NCBI GenBank assembly: GCA_030849075.1
Contig: JASAOO010003524.1
Span: 1 to 64,000, forward strand
Origin: Zelonia costaricensis
Taxonomy: Eukaryota > Euglenozoa > Kinetoplastea > Trypanosomatida > Trypanosomatidae
Length of the DNA stretch: 64,000 bases
Direction of reading: 5' to 3'
The translations under genes were made by a program, and so were the position numbers. Shown one piece after another: positions 24,082 through 35,900 of this stretch (the first letter of the stretch is position 1; every line of letters begins with the position of its first letter). The notes beneath the pieces are model-generated. The model saw nothing but the letters and a program-made list of their open reading frames with translations, was not told the DNA's origin and did no database searches.

Positions 24082-25575
24082 TGCTCCTGCTTTGCACAAA
24101 AAAAAACTACGTGTGCGCTGCTTTGGGGGCGGGGAGTTGGAGACGAAGACCGTAGAGAAGACGCCCCGACTCGGTGAGGTCCTCGCACAACGGGTCCACA
24201 AAGATCTGCCAGGCAGGAGTACGACGTCCCCACACCGACTCGACCAACAAAAATCACGTGCACAGCCGCAGTGAGCGTCGAGGATTGGCGCTGTCGCGCG
24301 GCGGTGCAAGAGACCGTGCGGAGGCGCGCCGGCGTGGCTGCTCACGAACACACATGAGTACGTCTGTGTGCGTGCGTGTCGGTGACGAAGCGGCAGAGGG
24401 AAAGAGAGTGGAATAAGCGCTGCGTTGTCAGGAGTGGAAAGCAGTAAGACGGAGAGGAATTCACAACAGCTGCGACGACGAGATGAGAGAATAAGCAGGG
24501 GCCTGGGGGACAAGCGGGGTTTCAAGGAGAACACTCTGGCCTAGTACGAGTAGGCTGAGGCACGGCGACGTGGTCACCTAGCATCATGAAGAGTCCGGTA
24601 AGTGTGGTGCGTCGTCGGCCACCGTCTGCACTGCGACGCGATCGTCGCCATTCACCCATCCCTCTTGCAAGCCTCTTCTCCCAATCAGCTCCATCCTGAA
24701 TCATGCCATCCCACTGTGGGTCTACGCGGCAGAAGAGAAGAGGCACGAGAGAGAGAAACACAGATGGCCGTATACCGAAGAAGAGGGGTCACGCTGCAGC
24801 ACAACGAAACGAAACAAAAAAAGAAGGAAGGGAGAAGTAGACTGTGAATGAGAAAGAGAGGCTCGTCTTGGGTACACGCTGCGAATGCGAAGAGGCGGTA
24901 CGGCGCGTGACGGACACTCGAGGAGCGCGCGCGGAGAGGGAGTAAAACAAAAAAAAAGCGAAGCAAAAGAGAGAAGCGGGCAATGGAAAAGCTTTGAGAA
25001 GGGGACGTCGGCGTGAAGCTGGGGCGGCGCGCAAGATGAAAACAAAAGGGCGAGAGAAGTACTCGAGCATACCGCCGATGAAGGCGAGGACGTGTGAATG
25101 CCGGCGACAGAGTGGGAGACAGCCAGCGCCAGTGAGCCATCATGAAGGGAGGCGCACAAAGGAGAGAAGTGAAGAGGCGCAGATTTGCCGCCGCGGGTGA
25201 GGTCTCGTACGAAGAGGGCTAGCCGCGTCTGGGCTTCGCCCTCCCCCCCCCCCTCCCCTCCTCCCGTTTGCCTTGCGCAGACTCGTACTCATCAGGTCAG
25301 CCGGACAGGCGGCACGACAAGTCTGCGGAGCAGAGCAAAACAGAAAAAAAAAAAGACACGCCTCGACTCCCTAGCTGTGGCACGAGTGGGTCGAAGGGGA
25401 AAGGAAGAGAGCAGGTCAGGAAGCAGCTGTGCCGTGAAGGGGGAGCAGCGAGAAACTCCGGACCGAGCCTGGGGACGCGATAAGGCCAGGCGCCGAAGAA
25501 GCAGCCGGGCACGCCATGTAAGTCGCCACGTGTGACCCAAGTGCGCGTGCCTTTTTTCGTTGTTTTTCTCGTCAC

Positions 25576-27405
25576 TCACGCCGGCGGGGCCGCAGCGGTG
25601 CCACGCAGAAAGTCCAGCGTGTCCTCTAAAATCAACTCCACCTGGTGGTTGAACGCGCCTGAGCCTGCAGCGATGAAGCTCGGCACTTGAGCAAGCAGCA
25701 CGTCATGATTACCGTTCATCGAGTGCCCGTTGGCCTGCAACGCCGTGCCCACAGTGCCGGCGGCGCCGTCCGCCTTGCCGTTTGCTTGCCGGAGCTGTAG
25801 GAGCGTAATGACGCTGTTGGCCAGCAGCTGTGCCTGTGTCGCCTCGGCCAGGTCCTCACGCAACCGCGCAATCTCGCTCTCGCGGTCTTCCAGCGTCTCC
25901 AAGAGCTGCCTACTGTGCTCCACGGTGTTGAGGTAGTTCTCCTCCAGCTGCTCATACTCCCCCAGGCAAGCCAGCAAGGTCTCCTGTACATTCTTGAAGT
26001 TGTTTTTCACGTCTGCGAGAACGTGCTGGGGGTCCGGTGCCACCGACCCGGCACCGTGCACGCCTCGCACAGGCGCCGTGCCGCTGTGTCTTGCCCACTC
26101 CATCGAGGCGGACCCCGCGCCCGTCGTGGGTGGGGACGGGGAGAGGGTCGCCGACTTGGGACTCGAGGAGCTCGCCTGGCTGGGCCGCGGTGAGGCTCCC
26201 TCGGGGACCTTTCCCGACCGCCGCGCCATCGCGTCACCCGTTTGCGTGCTGGACGGCGGCTGTGTCGCCCTGCCGTTGCCGCCTGCCATGTCGTGTGCTG
26301 GCACGGGTGGCTGCCGCGCGTGGTGTCCAGCGATCCACGGCCCCGCCGTCCGCGCAGAGACGACGGATGACGCCGACAGCGGCGCCGCAGTGACACCCAC
26401 GCTGCCGTGCTCGACGGCATTGCTGCCGTCCACCGCCCTCGCCGGCGCCTCGTCGCGACAGCCGCGTGGGCCGCGGGGGCTGAGAATGCTGCGTGTCAGC
26501 GCCTCCTCCAGCACGTGGAGGGGTGCGCGATCCTTGAGGAGGTACTGCCGGGTCGTGACCTTTTCGGCGGTCATGAGGTAAAGCACGTGATCGAGCGGCA
26601 CGCTGCGCACCGTTTGAGTGCGGATGTAGCAGTTTCCCTTGTGGATGAGGTCGGCCTGCTCCGCGAGAGAGCCGCGCCGCTCGCGGGCGGAGTGTAAGCT
26701 GTGCTGGCAGCCCACGATCTGCTGCTGCAGCTCCGCCTCCCCGTCCTCCATGAAGCGGGCACGCTGGTAGTCCATCACAGCCGTGATCCACTTATGCAGC
26801 GCACCCAACGGCTGCGACACCTGCGACACACTCGAGTAGGACAGGCTCGCGTCGGAGAGGTACGTCTCCTCGACAGCGTCGTACAAAGCACTGTCCATGC
26901 GTCGCTCGCTCACCTCGCGCAGGAGTTGTACCATGTCCTTGCCGCCGCGCAGCATCTTCTGCGCGTCTGTCCAGGAGGACGACACCGCAGCGCCGCCCGC
27001 CACAATCGAGGCTGCGGTGCACGCAACCGCCTTTGCCACAGCGGAGGGGCGGCGCTGCTGCGACAGCGTCGTCCACTCCTTTTCGTCTGTCCCCTCCAGG
27101 CGCCGCACCGCCCACTGCAGCATCGTCTCCTGCAACTTGCAGTTCCGCGGCTGCGCGGTAGCACGATGCTCGGCGGAGAGCTTTGCCTGCAGGGACTGAA
27201 AGCGGCCCTCGAGCGAGCTCACCACACCATCCTCGTCGGAGAGCTTGCGCAGCACCGTCTTCAGCGGCTCGGTAAAGTTACTCTCTCTCTGTAATTGTAT
27301 GACGCGCAGCGTGTTGCCCTCGCGCCGCAGGCAGAGCCCGTACGCCTCTTCCTCTCCGTCCTGCGGCAGTCGGTAGGCGACGACCTGGTCCGCTGTCCAA
27401 TTCAT
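25576..27405 (-). CDS. coiled-coil protein with dynein-stalk-like domain
   Basis: A 609-residue protein. Residues about 112-230 resemble the stalk tip and microtubule-binding domain of dynein heavy chain. They follow its order: a Pro-containing turn before a helix (RRPSAVAKAVACTAASIV), SWTDAQKMLRG, MVQLLREV, SSVSQVSQPLGALHKWITAV and a following MDYQRARF helix. No AAA+ motor, P-loop or tail is present, so this is not a fragment of an ordinary dynein at this locus. The first 110 residues include a helix (SSLEGRFQSLQAKL) that could pair with the one after the domain, as the two stalk helices do. Residues about 325-465 are Ser/Pro/Gly/Ala-rich and disordered. Residues about 475-555 form a second coiled coil. 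The start is the first ATG, and a good trans-splice acceptor lies 60 bases upstream. A microtubule- or axoneme-associated role is inferred. Confidence 0.82.
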   Translation of the reverse strand: MNWTADQVVAYRLPQDGEEEAYGLCLRREGNTLRVIQLQRESNFTEPLKTVLRKLSDEDGVVSSLEGRFQSLQAKLSAEHRATAQPRNCKLQETMLQWAVRRLEGTDEKEWTTLSQQRRPSAVAKAVACTAASIVAGGAAVSSSWTDAQKMLRGGKDMVQLLREVSERRMDSALYDAVEETYLSDASLSYSSVSQVSQPLGALHKWITAVMDYQRARFMEDGEAELQQQIVGCQHSLHSARERRGSLAEQADLIHKGNCYIRTQTVRSVPLDHVLYLMTAEKVTTRQYLLKDRAPLHVLEEALTRSILSPRGPRGCRDEAPARAVDGSNAVEHGSVGVTAAPLSASSVVSARTAGPWIAGHHARQPPVPAHDMAGGNGRATQPPSSTQTGDAMARRSGKVPEGASPRPSQASSSSPKSATLSPSPPTTGAGSASMEWARHSGTAPVRGVHGAGSVAPDPQHVLADVKNNFKNVQETLLACLGEYEQLEENYLNTVEHSRQLLETLEDRESEIARLREDLAEATQAQLLANSVITLLQLRQANGKADGAAGTVGTALQANGHSMNGNHDVLLAQVPSFIAAGSGAFNHQVELILEDTLDFLRGTAAAPPA

Positions 27406-27464
27406 AGCGGCCTGGTCGGTGTCGCAACCTGCGCGTTGCACAGCTCGGACAGACACGACGGTGC

Positions 27465-27500
27465 CTAGTAAAGTGGAAACAAGAAAGGGGGCAGAAGAGA
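27465..27500 (-). promoter_or_regulatory. candidate trans-splice acceptor
   Basis: In minus sense a run dominated by C and T (27467-27500) is followed by TAG ending at 27465. That is the classic trypanosomatid spliced-leader acceptor layout. It would give a 5' UTR of about 59 bases for the gene starting at 27405. Confidence 0.6.
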
Positions 27501-28684
27501 GCTCAGCAGGTCGTGAGCCCCGGTGTGCTGCCCGCACCCACTTTGCGCTGCGTGACACGCCTGGCGACGGTGCGTGCGACTCTTTTTCTTCGCTGCGCCG
27601 GCGCGCGCGACGAGCCTCTAACGGCTACAATGAAAATGCGTTTTTTTTTCTTCTGTTGAGAGGGGAAAAAACGCAAGCACGCTCGAGTGCGCGTGTGTGC
27701 TTGGTGGTGGTGTTTGTTCCCCACCTTTTGTGTGAGCTAGTGCAGCAAGAAGGAGCGGACGCAATGCATGACATGTGGATACGAGCCGCCGTGTAGCGCT
27801 CCGATGTGGAGAGGAATTAGAAGAGCGAGAATGGACAAAGCTGTGTAACACACGAGGAAACTGAACGAGCGGGGGGCGTCAGGAGGGAGGGGGGGGGGGG
27901 CAAAAGAAAACGATTCTGTCCTGGCACCCTTTCTTCCTCGGCCCTCCCGTCCCCGCAGCCCTTGAGCAACGCGGGACCCATCGCGGTGACGGTAGGCAAG
28001 AGGTTCAAGGCAGAGAATGCACAGTCGAAGCGTCACCGGCGCCGCGACCTACACAAGTCACTCTGTGCCAGGGTACGTCACCGTTCGCGACCGCATTCTC
28101 CTGCCGCAGTGCGCCGCGACGCCTGCTCGGGCGAAGATGACCAACACAATATGCACACGTGCCGCTGCCTGGCGTACTGTTTTCCAGAGGCGGGTCGTCT
28201 CCTCATTTCGTTTGTTTTCCTCCTGTGTTCCTTTGTTTGCTTTTTACGGGTGTAAACCGCCAAAAGAGGGTCGCGTGGACGTACCGGCAAGCGTTGCGCA
28301 TGCGTGCACAAGGAGCTGCACGACCGCAGCTCGACTCGCCCATCCTCTTCTCGCTCACGGCGCGAGCACAGAGAAAAAAATGGAGCGAAAGCAACCTGAA
28401 AGGATGAAGATCATGAAACAGACAAACACGGGAGGGGGAGGGAGTGCGAGAGAGAGGAAACGAGGAAGGCTCCGTCTCCTATCTTCTCTGACAGGGAGCG
28501 AGGCAGCGGATCGAAAACAGGACAGAGATGAGGACGTGGGCGGGCGTGCAACCGCAGGGCACCCAGACAAGCAAGCAGAAAGCAGCGTGCAGAGGTAGGG
28601 CAATCTTGGGCGGCCTCTGCTTGGCCTCCGCTCTGTCGCCGCTTCAGCCTCGCGCCCCTAGCTACCTCGCTGACCCCCGGTCAC

Positions 28685-28685
<1 letters not shown>

Positions 28686-28717
<32 letters not shown>
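28686..28717. repeat. (CA)n microsatellite
   Basis: A perfect CA run of about 16 units in the spacer between CC2D and the dynein-stalk-like gene. Confidence 0.95.
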
Positions 28718-28719
<2 letters not shown>

Positions 28720-30329
28720 CACAGCGACGAGAAAGAAAGAAGTGGGAGGGGCAGCGTGCACAGCAGGAGAGCACACCGATTCTAACAGAGAAATGCGCTC
28801 ACGGGAGCGGAAGGGAGAAGACGAAGTGCGTCGATGATGATAAAAGGGGTGGGGGGCAGAGAAGCCAAAGCTGACGACAACGACGAGAAAAATGTGACCA
28901 AATCAGAAGAGCGGTAACAAGCAACCAGTAAACACGCGTGCGCTCACGCTCCGGCATAGGGACGCAGACGATGAAAGGAACAATGAGAAAGAGGAGGAAA
29001 GCAGAAATAAAAAGGGCGGAGGCATGGCCTTGAAACGCTGGGGGGTGTGCGGTCGTCGTCGCCTAGTGCGGCCCTACACCTACTGGGGCGTGCGCTCACC
29101 TTTCCCTCACCCCCCCCCGATCCCCAACGGCCTGCCCGCCGCAAGCCCAGCCGTTGGGTAGGGGGAGGGGAACACAGACAACAGAAATAAGGATGGAGAG
29201 GACCGCAACAACCAACAGGCGAATCCAAAAGCAGGCGAGAGGAACGGTGGATGGAAGAGAGACAACTGAAGTGCGCCGAACAAGCACGCCGACGGTGTGT
29301 CAAGTCGGGAGGGGCGGACACACAGAAAAAAAGGAAAAGGAATCCAACGCCGAAATCAACAATGCGGAGAGAGCCAGGGGGAGAAAAAAAAGGGAGAACC
29401 ACGTGCGCCGCAACAGGCAGACAACGCGTCATGGTGCACGCTGCGACGATGGGTAGAAGGGGAAGAGCAGGGCCGTGAAACCGTGGAGTCCTCCGTCGAG
29501 GGGGACGATGACGCGGGCGACGTAGGCCGTGCCAGCGTGAAATGTGACGCAGTAACATCGCTCCGCGTAAAAGGCAAGCAGTATGCGCAGCTCCTTCAGT
29601 CACTTGAATGGAGAGCGAGGAAAGAAAAGAGTGCACGGTCGGGCAAAAAGAAAAACAAACGCCACTGTCAGAAAAAAGCGCGGCGCAGCTTTGACTACTA
29701 AACTCCCTCGTTTCCCTCCCGGCCACAAACTTGCGCCCTCTTCGCTGTTCTTTCCGTGCGTCTCTCACCTTCCGCCGTTTGATACTTCGCCGCGCGGAAA
29801 AGCCCTGAAACAGCTGTACGAGAGAGGAGGAAACAAATGACGCATTCGTGGAATTGCTGCGTCTGAGACACACGCCGTCCCGCACACGGCGGAGCTACTC
29901 GATAGTCCACGGTCTTGTCCCTTTCCCGCCACCCCTCCCCCATCCATCTCTTCCTCCGCCTCGCTCTCTCTATCTTCCTCGTGGGGTTGCGGCGCATGCT
30001 CAGACGGCTACACACACACACGACCTGCACAGCACACCCCAAACGCTTCGGAAGGAAACGGTGACAACGCGCTGCGGTGAAAAGCGTACCGTGAGGATGA
30101 CATGCCGCCGGGGGGAGGGGGGGGGGAAGAGGCAGAAGAGGTGCGAAACAAAACCAGAAAATAACATCTACGAAGCAGCGTACGAAAGCCACCATGGCGC
30201 AGTCAACGAGGAAGAACAGGCGGGCAAGGGGAGTGCGTAAAGGCGGCTCCTTCGGCCAGTGAGTGAGGGCCGGCGCCGCCGCCACCAACCGTGGTGCCGC
30301 CTCTTTGCAGCGGACCAAGACACGAGAGG

Positions 30330-32933
30330 CTACTGCAGTTCGCTAGAAGCCAAGTAAACATCAGCCGCGTGCAGCTTCTCGGGAGCACTGCCTTCAAGCT
30401 TGTTCACGAGCTCGTTAAAGCGCATCTTCTCCTCCTCCACTTCCTCCCGTATGGGCGCCATCGTCTTTCCAAAGTCGTCGGTTTGGAGGTGCACCTCGAT
30501 CTGCGCCGCACGGCGTGCCTCCTTCGTGCCGGGGTTCTGGACGACAGGTGCGCTGCGCTGGCGCGGCACCCCGCGATACAAGGTCGCCATCGAGAAGCAG
30601 GCGTCACCAATGTGGTACTCACGAGAGCCGCCGTGTGGCTTGTAGAAAACGTGCAGCGTGATGACATCCTGGTCAGGCTGCGCGAGGTAGAAGGTGAAGT
30701 TCTCGTCGAAGCGGACCACTGACGACAGCTCTTTGACGGAAGTCTTGTACTTTTCCTTGATGGACTTGAGCTTGATGATGACGTGGCCCGGCTCCGTGAT
30801 CGGGCGGCCGTGTCGCAACACCTCCGTCAGCTCAACAACCGTGAAGGCGAGGTGGGCGCCCTCAGGCACGGCGTTGCGCCGCTGCTCCTCCGTCGAGCGC
30901 ACGGACAGCTGCGACAGCGCAGCCACCTCGGGAGTGCGTCGGCGCGCGCTGACCTGGGGCGAGCGCGTGCTCGGACGCGGGGACACTGGCTGGCTAGCCG
31001 CCTTGCGCGCGTTGGCCAAGCGGCGCCGCAGGTCGTCGTTCTCGGTCTGCAGCTCCTCCACGCGGCGCCGCGCATCATCGCGCTTTGCACTCAGCTCGCG
31101 TGCCGCGTCGCCTTGGCCCTTCTCCAGCTCCCCAATCTTCTTCCGGAGCTTGTCGTTCTCGCTGCCCAGACCTCGGTTCTGCTTCCGCAGGTCCCCTACT
31201 GCCTCCTTCAGGTCGTCGGTGTCGTTGGCCTGCTTCTCCAGCTCCCGCAGCTTCCCTTCAAGCTCGTTGACCAGCTTGTGGAGGCGGTGGATTTCGTCGT
31301 CCTTGGCGGCGTCCTGGTTGGCCAGTGCAGCGCCCTGATACTTGGCCCTCCGCAGCTGCCGCTTCGCCTCGTCGTCGCTGTCCCACGCAAACTCAAGGAG
31401 TCGCATCACCTCCTCCACAGACTCCCGCTTGTCCTTGGTCAACCGCATGACGCCGTCCATGCAATCGTGCGACGCATCCACGCCATCGGTGTGCTCAGCG
31501 GCGGCGCGGAAGTCACCCCTAAGGTCAGCGTTCTCGTGCAGAAGCTCTTCGATCTGTTTCTCGTACTCCTTGATGCGCACGTGGCTGATTGCCTCCTGCT
31601 GCTCACGCTGACTGTCCAGCTTCTTCAGCTCAGCCTCCAGCTCGCGGACGCGCTGCCGCAGCGTTATGATAACGTGCCCATCAGGCTGGGTGCGCGTGGC
31701 GTCAGTTGCGCGGCTTCCGTAGCTGCGCTCGCTAGTCGAGCGAATCGAGGAGGCGCGGTTCGCGGGCTGCGCGCGAGAGTTACTGCTGTCGCCCTGATTG
31801 CGCATCACGGCGAGCTGCACCTCTAGCTCCTTGCATGCAAGAGACTTGCCGTCCACGGCGTTCTGCAGCTCGAGAACCTTCGCCTTCGCGGTGTCAGCTT
31901 GGTCGCGGAGGTAATCGTTCTCCTTGGCCACGGACTCGTAGCGCTTGGCCCACTCCGCCGGCACAGACACCGCAGGGGAAGGGGCAGGCATGCTGGCGCC
32001 ACGAGAGGACGCGGCAGAGGAAGGTGCGCCCTGGGCCGCGCGCGAGAGGCGGCGGTCACTTCGCAGCGCCTCAATTTCGCTCTGAAGGGCCCTCACCTGC
32101 TCCTTCATGGCCTGAAAAAGCGCCTTGTCGTTTCGGCTCTCGGAGCCGCCAGTCGCCTGCAGTTCGCCAATGCGGCACCGCAGCTCCGCTTCGGCACGTA
32201 CCCATTCTTTCTCCTTTGCCCAGCTCCTCTCCTGTGCCTCCTTCAGCTTCGCCTCCAGCTGCGCCACCTCCTCTTTCAGGAAAAGCTGCTCCAGGGGCTC
32301 CTCTGCGCCGCCGTCGCGCTGCTTCGACGCCCTCGCCACGCGCGGACGCTCGGTGCGCGTGTTGAAGTCGAGCAGCTCATCAATTCGCTGCTGGTAGCGC
32401 TCCCGCTCCTGGTCCCAAAGCTCCCTAGCCGCTTTTAGAGTCTCCTCATCGTCATCCAGGCGCTTCTGCAAGTCGGCGCATTGGCGGCGGGTGTTTTCCA
32501 GCTCCTTCACCTCACGCAACCGCTCCTTGCGCATTCGCTCGCATTCCCCCTGCAGCTCACGGACTTGCCTGTCGGAGCCCTGGCTGGTGTCACGGTTGCG
32601 GCCGGAGATGACCTTCACCTGCTCCTCGGCGTCCGCCAGTGCCTGGCGGAGCTCCTCATTTTCGTGGATCAGTTTCATCGCTTCCTTTTGTAGGGGAAAC
32701 ACGTCCGAGAGGTCGCCATCCTTCTCTACGCTTTTGATGCGAATGTGGTAATTGCTGTTCTCCTCCTCCAGAACTCGCGCGTTGCGGTTGGCAATTCGAA
32801 GCTTCTCATCGAGCTCCTTCGCCTCGTTAAACAAATCCCTCACCCGGTTTTCAAGCTCACCGATGCGGAACTCCTTCTCTGCCAGCTGCCCTTTCAGCTG
32901 CTTGGCGCCCTCAGACTCTGCAAGGCGGGACAT
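30330..32933 (-). CDS. CC2D: coiled-coil and C2-domain protein (CC2D)
   Basis: An 867-residue protein: almost continuous coiled coil from 1 to about 660, then a Ser/Arg/Pro linker and a C2-like beta-sandwich at about 690-825. The C2 region contains HLAFTVVELTEVL, VIIKLKSIKEKYKTSVKEL, FDENFTFYLA, DVITLHVFYKP and YHIGDACFSMATLYRGVP. This arrangement and length match T. brucei CC2D, a protein of the flagellar attachment zone and flagellar base needed for FAZ assembly and normal cell shape. The loops lack the five clustered aspartates of a calcium-binding C2, so calcium-independent binding is likely. The first ATG of the frame is at 32933; the 48 codons before it begin with TTG. This is the first gene of the minus-strand array, next to the strand-switch region. 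Confidence 0.88.
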   Translation of the reverse strand: MSRLAESEGAKQLKGQLAEKEFRIGELENRVRDLFNEAKELDEKLRIANRNARVLEEENSNYHIRIKSVEKDGDLSDVFPLQKEAMKLIHENEELRQALADAEEQVKVISGRNRDTSQGSDRQVRELQGECERMRKERLREVKELENTRRQCADLQKRLDDDEETLKAARELWDQERERYQQRIDELLDFNTRTERPRVARASKQRDGGAEEPLEQLFLKEEVAQLEAKLKEAQERSWAKEKEWVRAEAELRCRIGELQATGGSESRNDKALFQAMKEQVRALQSEIEALRSDRRLSRAAQGAPSSAASSRGASMPAPSPAVSVPAEWAKRYESVAKENDYLRDQADTAKAKVLELQNAVDGKSLACKELEVQLAVMRNQGDSSNSRAQPANRASSIRSTSERSYGSRATDATRTQPDGHVIITLRQRVRELEAELKKLDSQREQQEAISHVRIKEYEKQIEELLHENADLRGDFRAAAEHTDGVDASHDCMDGVMRLTKDKRESVEEVMRLLEFAWDSDDEAKRQLRRAKYQGAALANQDAAKDDEIHRLHKLVNELEGKLRELEKQANDTDDLKEAVGDLRKQNRGLGSENDKLRKKIGELEKGQGDAARELSAKRDDARRRVEELQTENDDLRRRLANARKAASQPVSPRPSTRSPQVSARRRTPEVAALSQLSVRSTEEQRRNAVPEGAHLAFTVVELTEVLRHGRPITEPGHVIIKLKSIKEKYKTSVKELSSVVRFDENFTFYLAQPDQDVITLHVFYKPHGGSREYHIGDACFSMATLYRGVPRQRSAPVVQNPGTKEARRAAQIEVHLQTDDFGKTMAPIREEVEEEKMRFNELVNKLEGSAPEKLHAADVYLASSELQ

Positions 32934-35900
32934 TGCCGCAAGAGAGTTCGCAAAAGCAGGCTGCAGCGGTTGCCAATCAGGGCAAACCAAGAAGCTTCGA
33001 GGAGCTCGAAGGCGACCCAGCGGAAGAACGACACTGAGTCTCTGGAAGTTGGTTTTGTTGCGCGCGCCACGGAGCAAACGGCGCGCTTAAAACCGTCAGC
33101 GCGCACACACCTGTCCGTAATAGTCTGCGTGCCTGTCGGGTGGCTGGAGAGCACGGCGAATGGGTGCAGCTTGTGTGGCTGGGAAGAAAACAAAACGTAG
33201 TTGATTCTTCACGTTCTAAAAGCGGAAATGTGCTGAGGCGATCGCCAGACAGGAGGAAAAAGAGGTGTGCAGCCAGTGGAAGGCTACAAGTGTTTCGTTA
33301 CGATTTCCTCACCTCTCGAAGCACCATTGTGGAGAAAGGAAGAAAGCAGTTTCTTGGAAGACATGTGGCGGCATTTGAACAAAAACGTGCGCTGCAGTCA
33401 AGCGCAACGGTTGTACACTTTTTTTTTCGTTTTGTCGAGCAGCCCACCCGCTTAGCACAGTTCGCGCGGCACGGCAGAGCCCAACGTTAAATGCGGCAAA
33501 GCAGCAGAAGCTGGCCTGGCAGCCGAGCGATGGGCCGCACTCCAGACGGCTGAATCAGCAATTAAAGGTTCTACTTTCAAAAGGTTGCTTTCGGCGTTGG
33601 TTCATTTAGAATGCTGACCCCGATAACGAGCAAACGGCATAGCGGCAGCCCTATGTGCAGCTTTAGTGACAACAATGCAAACAACGCAAACACCTCACCC
33701 AAAAAAACCAGGCTCGTGCCACTGTGCACGAGAGTCGAACAAGCGCTGGTGCACGGTGGGCGCAGCTGCCACTATAGTAAGTAGCCAGGGGAAAAAAAGG
33801 CAGTGTCTCGGTGGGACCAGCAACACCACGGGCAGCGGCATTGCCTTGCATACTCTTGACGCTCCTTGTCGCTTGTGACAGACCCAATCCACGTTGACCG
33901 TTGCCTCCTGCGGCGGCGGCGAGTGTCATGGTCGCTGTGTACGCTCGCGAAGCGTCGGCGTTGTGTGGGCGAAAGGCACAAAAAAAGAAAGGAACGATAG
34001 AGAATAAAAACGCACGGTGCAGTGCGCCCTGCTACCGCACCACTTTTCTTTTTCAAGCGGCACGCAGGATGCGCAGAGACCTATCGCCGTTCTCTGCGCG
34101 CTCCGCCAGCGTATGCTGAAGCCACTGAGTTCGGCTGAAAAAAAAAAACAAAGAGAGAATCACTTGTTATGACTGAGAAAAAAGGAGCGTCACCGAGCGT
34201 GATGGAGTCCTTACTCGGTGAAGGACCGCAAGCAAACTGCGTCACAATGCTCGAGCCAGCACCTATCAGCTAGCTTAACATGCCCCGTAGGTAGATGGTG
34301 ACAGACCCCGTTTTTTTCATTTCTTCGTATGAGCTGGACATCGCTTTTCCGTACGGATTCGCCGGTGTGACAGCACACAGGCTGTATCCTTACCCCTCCA
34401 ACTGCGACAGCTGCATAGTGAGCTCAAAAGCTCAAGAAAAAAAAAGAGCTGCCATAGCATTTCGCCAGATGCAAAACTACCCTGCAGGACGATCAGTAAC
34501 GCTCCTGCAGCTCAAGTTGGGAACAGGCAAAAAAAAAGGGAAAAAGAAACCGCAGAAGGAGTGGAGCTTTGAAACGAGCAACAACGTCTGACACCTAGCT
34601 GCTCACAGGAAAGAAAGCACGCCTCCGCTCGACGGACCTCTCGCGGAGCGCAGAGCAAAAGTAGTTTTGCTAGTCGAGTTCTCACCCTGTGAGTGCTTCA
34701 GTAACACGCTCAGCCATCCATTCCGCCAAAGCTGAGAAAAGAAGCGCCGGCTTGCTACACGGTCCGACTCCCTTCGACCTAATCGCGCCAACTCTCTTTT
34801 TTTTTTTTTTGAAAGGATCATCATTGACAGGTTCTTTGTGCAGGCCAGGTAACGGCAGCGGTGTAGGTACCACCGCCAGTGTACCAAAGGTACGCAAGTG
34901 GAAAATGCAACAAGCTCTTCACTTCGAAAAAAAAAAACGAGGAGTTGGGAAAGTGCTACCGTGAGTTGGCCGCCGGGAGAGTCTTAGAAAAAAAAAGGCA
35001 CGGCGGACCTGAACAGCACATGGAGCTCGATGCGCGCAGGATCTGCGACTAGCTCATTGAAATGAACAGTCCGGTGCGATTGTGCGCCGCGTGCTGCTCC
35101 TGAAAAGCGTGCAGTCGGCACGCCGATGCAGCCGCAATGCCGAGTGCACACAGACAGGCACTTGAATGTGTGGCGCCGCATGGTAATCCTCCAATGGTGT
35201 TGGCAGCGCAGCAGTGGGTCGTCGGGGGCCGCATTCATGCCGATGCCACATTAGCTCATGAGGTAGCGTGCTGTCGGCGAGTGGCTGGTGGAAAAGAGAC
35301 AAAAAGGCTGCCGGTCGGCGGCTTGGCAGGGTCCCAACCCAAGGTGACTTGCCACTTCAGCGCGCGCCTACGCCCTTTACGGCAGAGCATCTGATTCTCT
35401 ACAGGAGCCCTTTTCTTTTTCAGTGTGGCTCTACGCAAGCACACGTTTTACAGTTGCTAATCGCCTGCCTTCGGAGCCTTCACTACGCATCGCCGTAGCT
35501 TGGTTCACTTCTGGTTCTCCCGTGTGGGAAGCTGGGTCGAATCTCAAGCTCTTACCCTGGGCGCTGCACAGCGCCGCGCACGTCAACACAGCAGGCAGAC
35601 CGGGGCGCAGCTTTTGAAAGCGGAGAGAGTAGCCTGCGATAAGGTGGGCACCTCTTGCTGCGGCTGGTTGAGGCCTGTGCACTGCCGGAGGCCATAGACG
35701 GCGGACGCAAGACTCCAACCCCTCTCCAAGACCGTGAGGGGAATACAGCTGCAAAGAAGTGGCCCTACCCCTACGGCTTCCCTGCATCGCAGGCACTTGA
35801 CACGAGCACTACTGCCCAAGACGTATAGGCTCCCCTACGAATAGGAGCTCTTAGCCTCTTCACCAAGGGTGGGTAGTGAACCGGGAAGCCGTGTTGACGC

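Larger units (their letters stand above)
21043..25575. other. 4.5-kb intergenic stretch, no gene seen
   Basis: This stretch holds the 5' region of the broken coiled-coil gene and the 3' region of the dynein-stalk-like gene. It has purine-rich blocks on the plus strand at 21380-21430 and 21600-21990, GT microsatellites at 23181-23201 and 24041-24081, a (CCA)n run at 23903-23919 and a small G-rich tandem repeat at 22594-22628. The open frames have no domains. Confidence 0.55.
27406..30329. other. intergenic, no gene seen
   Basis: This stretch holds the 5' region of the dynein-stalk-like gene and the 3' region of CC2D. It has a CA microsatellite at 28686-28717, a G run at about 27890-27900 and purine-rich stretches on the plus strand. 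Frames such as those near 28944-29885 are compositionally biased and lack domains. Confidence 0.55.

Noticed and set aside
25576..27405. Reading this gene as a truncated dynein heavy chain
   Set aside because: No AAA+ sequence or P-loop remnant lies in the neighbouring spacers, and the protein has its own disordered linker and C-terminal coiled coil with a normal start and stop.
33725..33760. GAGTCGAAC sequence resembling a minus-strand tRNA B box
   Set aside because: The flanking bases do not form T-arm or acceptor-stem pairing and no anticodon arm was found.
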